Made by a program: the position numbers and the translations under genes. The notes beneath the pieces are model-generated. The model ran no database searches, was not told the DNA's origin, and worked only from the letters and a program-made list of their open reading frames with translations. Source: Pardosa pseudoannulata (lineage: Eukaryota; Arthropoda; Arachnida; Araneae; Lycosidae). From it: a DNA stretch of 64,000 nucleotides. The stretch covers positions 120,191,499 to 120,255,498 of the forward strand of contig CM063508.1 in assembly GCA_032207245.1 (NCBI GenBank). Reading direction: 5' to 3'. Every line of letters starts with the position of its first letter. The first letter of the stretch is position 1. This document shows positions 26,001-38,000 of the stretch, one piece after another.

Positions 26001-29000
26001 AAGTCAAAATTTTTTGGGGAAAAGAGGGAAAAATGCAAAAAAAGAGGTAGTTGAATAATTATTTAAAATTAATGTTCTGATTTACTTTAATACAAAAAAC
26101 AAGTGCCTAAATATGAAATATGAAAGTATCTAAATAATTTTTTATCAATATAAACAAGTACTTAAGTTTCCTAGTAAAAAATAATTTAAAACAGATTCAA
26201 ATCAGATGCTTCTTCAATTTGCCTAATTAAAAAAATAAATTCACCAATACAGTTGAACTTTACTATATTAAACTTTGAGGAACCATATTGTTTGTTGGAT
26301 TTAACTTTAGAAGAAACCTTAGAAGAAAGGTTCTTAAAGAACCTTTAAAAACCTTTTCTACTCTTTAATGTTAGATCTCAGAAAATTATAACTTGTATAA
26401 GATTTACATAAGATTACATATTATATAAGATTTACATATATAAGATCTTAATTGACTAAAACCAAACAACTGATGGATTGCCTATTCGAATGACCAAAAA
26501 TGTAGACAAATGCAAAACTAGTTATTGCTTACTATTTTAATACTGAATTAATTCATAATCTTCTATAGACGTGATGCCAGTATCAAGATAGTGTAAGGAA
26601 TTTCTTTGTCTTACACAACGAAAAACATTTTCTTTCCTTGAGTAGGTGAACAAGATGTTATTAATTTCATGCACTTTGTTTTTAAATCTAGACATATATA
26701 TTTAAATCTTTTCATAACTGCAAAAAAGTTTTATAAAAATTGAAGAAAAAAAACTTAGTAAATGACTGAAAAAAAGGATCCTTCTACCTCATTCCTAAGA
26801 TTCACTATAAATGTATAAAATGGACCTTCACTATTTATGGATAAATTAGCATGCAAACAAAAGGAAAATCATGAGATCAAAATTTTCATTTGTTATAAGA
26901 TGGTTTGTTAAAATAGGGATTTCAACAGTACACCAATAATTTAAAAGTCTTTTCAAATAGCAAAGCTTTAAAATGCACTTCTAAACAAAACTTAAAAATT
27001 TTGTAACATTAAAACTTGTTTTTAACTAGTTTGTAAAATTCTATTAATTTTTCTTAGATTGATTTATAATTAATGTTTAAAAACTACAGTATAAGTCTAA
27101 TTTTTTTAAATGGACAATTTCAAAAAATTTTCAATAAAAGTAGCAGACGAAGATGTTAAATATTAGAAGGAAAAAAAGGGGGAAAATGAAGGAAAAACGG
27201 AAATTAAAAAACAATTTTAAAATATTTGATTTACACAATGCAAAAACAAGTACCTAAGTATCAAATATACCAGAAGCTAAATAATTTTTACTAATATAAA
27301 CAATCACTCGAGTCTCCTAATCAAAAAACGTTGAAAACAGATTCAAATCAAAAGTTTCTCAAATATCCTAATTAAAAAAAAAATAATAATATAATTGCTC
27401 ATTTTAGATATCAAATTTTTAGAAGACATTTCTACAAACAAATTTTTAATTTTGTGACTGCAGAATTTCTTAAATAGCAATAAAATCTATACCTTATTAG
27501 TTTGGAAAGATACAATAATTAGCATTAGATTTAATTTAAATCAATATGTAAAAACTCATGATTTAAATAATATATGCACTGTATAAGGCTATCTTTTTAA
27601 GTGGAAAATTTAAAAAAAAATTTTTTTTTTTAAATAGTAATATTCCGGGACGATGATCGAATTGGTATTTTTTTCGGTATCTGAGCCAGGGGGTTCGAAT
27701 TGTACTTTAGACCAGCGGTTCCCAACCGCTGTTCCGCGGCACACTAGTGTGCCGTCTGAAGCACCGTGGTGTGCCGCCGGGTCTGGGTGTCACGGCGCTG
27801 TGCAGCGCTATAACTCCTCCCGTCGGTGTCATAGGTGGTCACGGCGCTGTGCAGTGCTATAACTCCTCCCCCTCCCTCCCTCCCCATGAGACGCAGGCAG
27901 ACGCCTCACACAGTGTCAGAGAGACAACGGCTGCTGTGAGGAGAGAGACACTGATACTGCAGTGATGGACAAGTTTTTGAAAAGGAAAGAACTGGACTCT
28001 GAACAAAATCTGGAGCCAGATGAGAGCCCGAGTATGAGTGGGGGTCAAAAGAAAGCAAAGATGGTTAAATTCTCTGGCGCAAGGCAATATAGCGAAAGCT
28101 ATATTTCAGTTGGATTTACTTTCACTGGAGATGAACACAAACCAACTCCACTGTGCGTGGTGTGTGGTGAAAAGCTAGCTAACAGTGCTATGGTCCCAAG
28201 CAAACTTAAACGCCATCTCCAAACGAAACACCCTTTGCTTCAAAACAAGAATGTGGACTATTTTGTTCGCCTGCGTGACAACATGGAGAAACAGGCAACT
28301 TTTATGAGAAAAACAACAAAGGTAAATGAAAGAGCTCTTAAAGCTAGCTATCAAGTTGCTGAACTTATAGCCAAGACAAAAAAGTCTCACACTGTGGCAG
28401 AGACATTAATACTTCCTGCCTGCAAAGCTATTGTAGAGGAGATGCTCGGACCTGAAGCAGCAAAGGAAATAGCCAAAGTCCCTCTCTCAAACAACACAAT
28501 TTCCAGACGTATTAATGACATGTCTGCAGACATCGAAAGTGTGGTTTTGGAAAAGATCCGTATCAGTGAGAAATTTGCATTGCAACTTGACGAGTCTACT
28601 GATATCAGTGGACATGCTCAACTCTTAGCTAATGTGCTTTTTGTTGATGGTGATGCAATTAGAGAAAACTTCTTTTTTTGCAAGGTATTGCCAGAAAAAA
28701 CAACAGGAGAAGAAATTTTTCGGGTCACATCAGAATACCTTGAACAAGGAGGACTTAAGTGGGAAAACTGCACAAGTGTCTGCACCGATGGAGCTGCAGC
28801 CATGGTCAGGCGCACCAAAGGCTTTGTAAGCAGAGTGAAGGAAAGAAATCCAGATGTGATTATTACGCATTGTTTTTTACACCGCGAGGTCCTCGTAGCC
28901 AAGACTTTACCATCAGCCTTAGTTCATGTGTTGGATGATGTTGTGCGCATGGTAAACATTGTAAAGTCACGACCCATGAAAAGTCGCATATTTGCAGCTT

Positions 29001-32000
29001 TGTGTGAGGAGATGGGAGCAAAGTATAAAACCTTGCTGTTTCATACGGAGGTCCGGTGGTTGTAGCTTGGTAAGGTCTTGGTTCGTGTGTATGAGCTGCG
29101 GGAGGAACTTAAAGTGTTTCTGACAAATGAGGGGTCAGATTACGCAAAGCAGCTTGCAAGTGATGAGTGGTGTGCAAGGCTGGCATACCTGGCAGATATA
29201 TTTCATCATCTGAATGAATTGAAACCCGAATGCAAGGCCGAAATGAAAACCTGCTTACAAGTACAGATAAAATAAATGGATTCCGTTCAAAGGTGCAACT
29301 CTGGCATCAACACGTGGAAAGTGGCAATCTTGAAAGGTTCACACTCACCATGCAATGGCAAGGTGTTCACACTGCTGCACTGTGTGAGATAATAGTTAAG
29401 CATTTAAAAACTCTAGAGGAGAAGTTGTCATTTTATTTCTCTTCAGTCTCCACTGGATGCCTTGACTGGGTTAGGGACCCTTATAGCTCAGCATTAGTTG
29501 TTGGAAAGGAAATGACTTTACAGGAGCAGGAGGAACTAATTGAACTGAGACAAAATCGTGGTTGTAAGCTCAGATTTGCTGATCTACCTTTGGACAGTTT
29601 TTGGTTGGATACTGCCAAGGAGTTCCCCCTTCTGGCAAACAAAGTTATTTTGACATTGCTCCCTTTTTCCACTACATATCTGTGTGAGATTAGCTTTTCA
29701 AGCATGATTGCTATGAAAACCAAATACAGAGAGAGACTGAGAACTGTTGACGAAGAGCTACGTGTGTGTCTTTCTTAGATTCCAGCCAGAATATCAGCTT
29801 TGTGTTCAGCCAAACAGGCCCAGGTTTCGTACTGAAAGTATTTTATAATTTTTCACTATTCTGTTTACTTAATATTTCATAATAAAGTAATTATAAAATA
29901 CTTTCTTTGTGCTTATTTGATTCCTATTCAAGAGAATTACTTTATTATAGTCAGTATAGGCACAGAGTTAATTTTTTAACATTTTCTAATGGTGGTGTGC
30001 CTTGTGATTTTTTTCCCCGCGACAAGTGTGCCTTGGCCAAAAAAGGTTGGGAAACGCTGCTTTAGACTAACAGATTTGTAACCATTTAGTTTGGTCTGAG
30101 AGCACTAGAGTTTTATTTTATGTTACCCGACGGCTAAAGACATCGGAATTTACTACTTAATTACTACGATTCTGAACGGCTACGAACAAAGAGCGGGATT
30201 CGAACCCGCGGCCGCGTCCTACCGATTCAGCTATAGGGCTGATTTTTATCGGGATTGCCGTTAAAAGTTATGATTTTTCATCAACTTCAATGCACACGCA
30301 AAGCTTAACAACAAAAAGAAAAGGTGCGGATTTTTCAACAATAAACTTCCGTGCATATCCAAAATTTCATAAGTTTTTTGCAACAGTGTCATTTTCTCAC
30401 TGACACTGCCCATAGCAGAAAATTCAGTCAATAAGATAAAGTACCTTTTGAAATAACTATAGGAGGGATTGGAATCTCAATACTGTTACCGCGATATTAA
30501 AAAAATACAGATATATAAAACAGTATTACGATCGGTCTATATGCACGTGAGTTCGGGAGATATCTATAAAGTATGCAGGTTGTTAAAACATAATTCTACC
30601 ATATGAGAGCCCCATATTATGATCGCACTATTAACTATAATGGTCCATTAAAAAATGCGCATTTTCTGGAATCGAAATCCAGAAAACGGTTGTTTTTTAC
30701 CAAAAACATAGAATTACGGCATAGTTGTACTTTTATATCTAGAACCACAGAAGTCCTATATGTTTCATTTATACCGCGTCACACGGCTTTTTAACCTTGA
30801 AGCACGCGTTGCGAGTATCGACTGATAACACTTTCCTACTCTTTGTCAGAAAAAAAAAATTGTGGACGCGGCAAAGTGAAAAAGGATGAGAAAAAGAAAA
30901 CTTTCAGATTGTCGTCAAAATTTATACATATGTGAAATAAACAAATGGCTTCTTCCCTCTTTTTTTTTCCCGAAAAAATCTGTTTTTTTAGAACAAACCC
31001 ACAAAAACATTCGGATCAGAATCATCCCTGAATTCAATATTCGATATGTCAGTCCATTTTTAAGCACACAAGCTTGGAGTAACAGTTTTTTCCCCCCTCT
31101 TTGAGTTCAGAAACGGGTTAAACAGATTTCTCGACACTACAATCGAAAAATTCGGGTCCCCCTTTGGTTTTGACACTTTGATCGTTATTTGTTATTTGCT
31201 AACTTTCAAACACATGTACTGCCAATAAATAGCCTAAGTTTTTATAGATGGGGAGGGGGGAAAGGTGAATATCCTACAGAAAGAAAATGTTAGAAATACA
31301 AAGATGTTATCAAAACATGGGAAAGACGATGCGTGTAATCCGTTCCACCATTACATAACTCCGTAAATGTTGAGAAGAAAAAACGAATAAAAGGAGTGAA
31401 TGACCCAAAGGAAAAAGGAATAAAAGGCGGGAATAGCCGAAAAAAAGGAGGAATGCCGTAAAATAAGGAATAAAGGACAGATTTCTAGAAAAAAGGAAAA
31501 TGAGGAAAAAAAGGAGCGCTGCAGTGTCTGATTTCATTCACACTGAACGATTAATCCCGAGCGATCTTTTATGATTTTCATAGACGATTTCGAAATATTC
31601 AAATAAAAACTGTTGGTAAGGGGAAAATTAAGCACTCTTTAAGCACTTTTTAAGGCCTTAAAAACGCGTTTCAAAATTAAGCAGTTTTTAAGCACTTTTA
31701 AGCACTGTACGAACCTTGATTTAAGATATACTAATCATTTTTTAGCTTTATGGACAAGAATTTGCTACTTATTCCTTTTTGTTTTAATCATACTATTTCT
31801 AACATTTAAAAAAATTAAAGCTATTTATTAATCAAAAGAAAATAAAGTATAGAAAGAAAATAAAAATATAAAACCTTATTCTTACATTAACCCTCTGACT
31901 GCTCATCCTGCGATTTCCACAGGCAATGTAAATGTAATAAAATTTGCTCATCCCGTCATTTTCACGGGCATGTGTTTTTCTTCCTTTATTAAGAAGAACA

Positions 32001-35000
32001 TTCTGCCTTTTTACCGTTTAATCAGTGGAATAAATTATATATAGTATTAGACATTTATTTAGGTAATAGAATTATATCACTAGAACTTCAGTTATATTAG
32101 ATATTAGAATTATATATAATATGTCATAAATAGATATTAACTGTATTTCAATTGAAATTTATTAAAAAATAAATTTTTTATGTGATAACATCTGAAATTA
32201 GTTTTTATGAAAGCTTAGTTTCTCAAGATAAAAGTCAATATAAAAAATCTTTTTTAGAAAAAAAAATTAGTATGTCCATTCTCCAATTTATATATATACT
32301 TAAACTATGCAACAACAACAACAACAACAAAAAATGCAATTTTTAAAGATGTCTTGTTTTACAAATTGAGCAGTCAGAGGGTTGAATTGCACTTTCATAT
32401 TTTTAAAAATGTAAATTTCAAAGTACTCAAAATTACAAACATTACACATCAAAATGAAACAGAAACCTATATACAAGAATAATAAATAAGTGAAACCACC
32501 ACATAAAATGCACAAACAGATAGCTCAAACTTTAGCCGTTCTTAAATGCATTATTTTTCTTTACAGAGAACAATAAATTAATATCTTTTTTCTATTCAAA
32601 ATATCCTCTGATATATGATAAAAAGCAAATATCTATGTTGAGAATTTTGAATTGCTCACTTATTTAAATTGTTTTAGTATTGTAAAATATATTGAAAGAA
32701 AAATTATTGCACAGTTTTGGAAAGAATTATAAAAATGAGCAATACATCATAACCATAAAACTATTGATTTGCTAATTTCCTAAGTGGTAATTTTTCTCTT
32801 TACAATAGAGAAAAACCACAAAACATTTTTTCAATTAGTTTTTTAAAACATAGTCAAATTCAATAGCAGACTAAAAGAAAAATAAGAGACTACAACTTCA
32901 ATGTGATGAATTTAACCAACCAAGCAATATTTATTAAAGGAAAATGTCTGAAACAGTTCGAAATTATATTTTACCTAGTGTAATAAAATTCCATAGCTAA
33001 ATCATTCCAGTGTTTATCATCAGGAGGAACTACTGATTTTATAGCGCATGGTGAATATCCTGCCCAAGAATCACAAGAGTATACTACACCATACTGACCT
33101 CGGCCAATTTCACGTCCTATATGTGGCATACCTACATAAAATTAAATTTAAACACAATTAAGAGATGTGCTTCATACAAAATATAGGAACCATATTAACT
33201 CAGTTTAATGTTCTCAAATAAGGATATAACAGAGTACATGAATATATAAATATAATACCATATAAAATAATGTCTCGGAGGGATGTACTTTCAAGAGCAA
33301 ATTTTGCAAGTCTTGGAGCATACAGCTTCCGAACCTAAAAATAAAGTAATCATTTCATAATAATCATCGAATTTTACAAATAGGCAGTGCTATAAAAATC
33401 ATAAAAATATATTTTTCAATTTCTCCTAACTATATTTAAAAATTTAAATGTCTAATAAAAAGTACCTGATACTAAAGATATACTTACCATAATTAGTTTA
33501 AACATAAATGGGAAGATAGAGTATTAAACAAAACTATTTTAATGACAATTATTATCAAAATAATTAGAAAATTAAATAAATTCTTGCTGCTATCCAACAT
33601 ATAGAAATATAGAAATTGGTTTAGACATTTCAAAAATAATAATGTTAATGTTGAAAATAAACAATGCTCTGGTGTAACAAAAAAGTTTGATGATCATGAA
33701 GATTCCTGTTAACTTGTAAAATTGTGAACACAATTTTTAACACATTAACATGCAGAATCGTTATTAAGAGTTGATCCCTTAATTTTCAAACATTTAAAAG
33801 CACAAGGAATGATTCAAAAGCTATGTCATTATTTGAAGTCAAGAGGGCTCTCAATGTGTGAACAGCCACTTCAACATCAAGAAAGGTAAGGTATTTTGCC
33901 TCATATTATGACTGGTGATAAATTATAGATACACTACAATAACCCTAACTACAGAAAATTGTAGTGGAATTGTAGTGACTGGCTGTGCATCGACATTGTC
34001 AACAAAGTCAAATATCAATGGTTTTAAGCTTCTGTTCCATATTTTGTGAGATCAGCTGGGTGTAGTTTTGCTTTGTCACATTGCTATTAAATGAAATTGA
34101 TGCATTTGTGCTCAGCATTGAAGGAAAAATGTGCACTACATAAGCAGAGATATAACAGTAGTTTTGCAGCATGACAACACTCTGCCCCATGTTGCAAAAC
34201 AGGAGAAAAGTCTACTTAGAAATACCTAAATAGGAAGTCCTATCATATCTGCTGTATTCATCAGACATTGGTCCTACTAATTATTTGCTCTGATCAATGG
34301 TTCATGACTAAGCAGCACTTTCATGTTCATGAAGATGCCAAAAAATGTGTTGACCATGATAGACTCAATGTGCTATTTTTCTGATGTAGAACTCAAATGT
34401 TGCTAGAAAGATGAGAAAAGTTAGTGACTAGAAATGAATTTCAGTGACATGTTTTTACTGATTATTTAAATAAATTACAATTTTCATGAAAAAACAGCAA
34501 GAACTTATTCAATAACCTAATAATAAATTCTGATTATAAATATTAAACATCTTTATTCTCTCTTATTTTATTACAACCATGATGATACTTACCTTTAAAC
34601 GCTGTTCTTCAGTACGTTCTAATCGACCTGAATGCATAGCCTCTAAATGTCGTAATGAAGCAGCAAACTGGTCATGAGAACATTTTAATCGTTCTCGGAA
34701 CTGAGAGCATATAGATCGTGCTAAACGAGACTCACTTAAACTCATAAGCATATCATATGCAACACGTCTCTTCCATTCAGCATCAACAACTGGTGGTGCT
34801 TTCCAGGGCAGTGTTTGTACTAACTAATTTGTAAGAAAAATAGTTATTAAAACACAATATTCTTATGGGAAAGTTTATGAAGAACTTACAACAGAAAGTT
34901 TTCATAATTAATAAATGTGTAAATGTGCAGCAAATATTAATTATAAACTAAACTCCTCAGCACTACAAGTCCACTTGGGACCATGGCATAATGGTGTCAA

Positions 35001-38000
35001 TATCTGTTCCAAAGATTAAAAGGCCAAAACATACGTCTCCATTAGGTGGCCAACCTTATGCAGAACTCCTTGTGTTTGATTCCCAAGCATGTTTGGTCCT
35101 CAGTTTGTCTACTCATTGAAGGGATGGGAGACTGAGTCAACCTTGACCAGCCTGAGGATCAAACATTGTATCAGTACCTTAGGGTTGCAAAGCACTACCC
35201 TAATGCCACTGGGTACAATAATAATTATAGCTATGGTTAATATATTACAAGCATAGTTAACACAATTTTAAAAATTTAGAATTTTCTCATGTTTAAAAAG
35301 TTTAAAATTACTTTATAATATATAAAATTTAAATGAAAGTAGAAAAAGCCTGTTAATAAAACACACTTGCATGCACATACACACACATATACATGGCATT
35401 TACAAATGTTGCAAAAAGTAAAAACAAAAAATAAAATTATCAATTAGTTACACTTTAAAGGACATCTTTTTTTTACAATAAAAATAAAGGAAACTTACTG
35501 AATTTTAATAAAATTAGAATAGAAGAACATAAAAGGCATATAAGTTATTAATTTTCAAGAATGTTTCAAACTCATATTTTGATAAATAATTTTAGATATA
35601 TACGTTACAACATATTCATTATTTAATGTAACTTAAGTTATTTTTAGAGTAATACAAAATTTAAAAAAAATATATACATATTTTTAGAAATTCTTTCAAT
35701 AGCCTCTTAATTTGCAATTATTAACAGTCTATTGATAGTTTAAAACTATTTAATACTATAACTAATTATTTTAATGAATATGAGATTTTTAAAAACTATT
35801 CCATTCATTTCCAAAGCATTTGATACATTTTTGTTTTATCTAAATTGAATGATATTTCAAAATTACACAAAAACAATAGCAATTATTTCATTTAAAAGAA
35901 ACTACTCATTAAAGATTGCAGGTTTCAACTTAATGATAAACACATAACAGTAAATTATTTTCAAGTAGCCATAAGTCTATATTTTTTTTCAGCAAAATAA
36001 GCAATAAGTACAAAAACAATTTAGATTGAAATTTATTTTCAACTATTTATAATTTCTCTTATTTTGTCAAGAGTTTTTTTATAGGCTAATGAGAATACAT
36101 GATGAATAGTTATTTTAAAGAATCAATTTAATCCTATGAAAAAGTATATTAGTATTACTTTCAAAATAAATGGTCCAAGTGTACAGTATTGCAACTCAAT
36201 CAAATGGATTACAAGCAAGTATATCTTTTACAAATACCAGCAGAAAAATATTTTAAAACAATTGTAGCCCACAATGGGTAATAAAAAGATGAGTCATATG
36301 TAAGAATTTTATGATAAGCCTACATATTATTTAATACAATATTAACTTATTTCTACATATGTAGATCAATATTATGCAATTTGATTTCCTGTCTATTAAA
36401 TATGTAAAAATATGCATATCTGCAATTATGTTAGTAAACAGTATTTTTTGATGTGCTAATATAAAATTATGCAAACTATAATAGGGTTTATACAGGTTTT
36501 TGAAAGTGTAAATTAAGAAGTTTTTAAGGAGTCTTTCAACATTTTTAATGTCTCTCTGAGAAAGATAACAATGATTGACAGAGGCTTATTCAGATTTATA
36601 ATCTGTTTAACCACATTAATTACAAAATTGTACAGGAAGTTGCCTTATTCTTTAAATTTTCACAAAACTATTCCCTCCTTGTAGAAAAATCTTTAAATAA
36701 CCAATTCAGTCAAAATACCATTGAAGGAATGCCCTAATCAGTAGATAATATCCCCTTTCTAAGAACATTATTTAAATATGAAAAACAAAAACTACCAATG
36801 GATGCATATTTATAGTTATGTACTACCAATACCTGCACATTGCAAACTTCTTTTTTCAATAATTTATTTTGCAAAGCTTCATAAAGGCTTTAATTGGCAG
36901 CTAGACCATCTATTGATACATGAATAACGTAGAAAGAATTAATGATCTGACCTTTTCATAAAATTTCCCCAAGTTATCTTCTATAATAGAATATCCTAAA
37001 AAGGCAGAGTCAAAATATCTTGTTGAAACTTCATTTTGTCAGAAATTATATTCTATGGACTACACAATATAATCTCTTGGTAATGGTACTAATTCAACTT
37101 TCACTTTTAGTGGTTTATTTCAAATTAAACTGCTGTTAAAATTATTAATTTATTTAAAAATTAAGGACTCAACTTTAAAAGGCCTTTTTTACAGAAGTGC
37201 CTCAAAGAACGTTGTATACGATCAGCAATATATAAGTTATCTGCTAAATTTTCAATAAGCATTGATACCTATACATGATGACCTTTAAATAAAAATAATA
37301 AATAAAACAACCATTAAAGACAATTTTTAATGATGATATTCTGAGAAGACTAACAATAAATCTTCAATTTTAGTTAAAACTGTTTTTTACAACAAATACC
37401 TCATTTAAATCTTACCCCAGATAAGAAGTTCCCTGATGAAGATTTCTTTAAAAACGGATACTCAGACATTAAGTTGAGCATATGATACTGATACCCCTGT
37501 AGTTTGTTGGCTTGCTTTGGGGAATCTTTAGAATGAAGTAAAGTAATTTTCTGTAGAAATAGAACAGGTGAAAATTGCATGCAGGATGACAACATCTCCA
37601 CATTATAAATCCCATGGTAGAAAAAGCTATTAATTACTGATAAAAGGTGAAGCAATTTCTGTAATTGTGTTGTTGAAAAGTGGTAAAAAGGACAAAATGA
37701 AAAAGTAAGCATTTTCTACAAAACAGAGATAGCAACATAAAATTATAAGCTTAAGCTGAAAGTTATCTGTTAGCAAAAAAGTTTAAAGAATATTTTTGCT
37801 GGCAGATGTAACAATCTTAAATAACTACAAATTATTCCCAAATATACATCTACTATAAACTTTTGAATAAAAACAACTTTCAGTCACTTAAAAGCAAAAT
37901 TTAGAACAACAATACTTAATTATTATTTCCAATGCTTTTTAGTAAAGGTCAGAAAAATAAATTGCCTGATAACAAAATTTGCAAAATGCCAGAAAAGATT

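Larger units (their letters stand above)
25830..31718. mobile_element. 5.9-kb DNA transposon with 5-bp TSD (element B)
   Basis: The termini are CATGGTTCGTACACTG and, inverted from the right end, CAAGGTTCGTACAGTG. attta flanks both (25825-25829, 31719-31723). Subterminal AATTAAGCACCATT and TTAAGCACTTTTTAAGGCC echo element A. The right arm (31370-31520) repeats purine-rich AAAAAAGGAGGAAT-like words. No intact transposase is recognised. Secondary guests are the hAT at 27713-30059 and SINE pieces. It fills most of DSTYK intron 12. Confidence 0.65.

Noticed and set aside
31310..31537. 75-codon minus-strand frame rich in Leu and Phe
   Set aside because: Translation of the purine-rich AAAAAGGA subterminal repeats of the 5.9-kb element, not a gene.
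37401..37712. 103-codon minus-strand frame in DSTYK intron 9, considered as the missing exon 9
   Set aside because: Does not match the DSTYK gap; the 63-nt exon at 40681-40743 fits exactly in phase and sequence.
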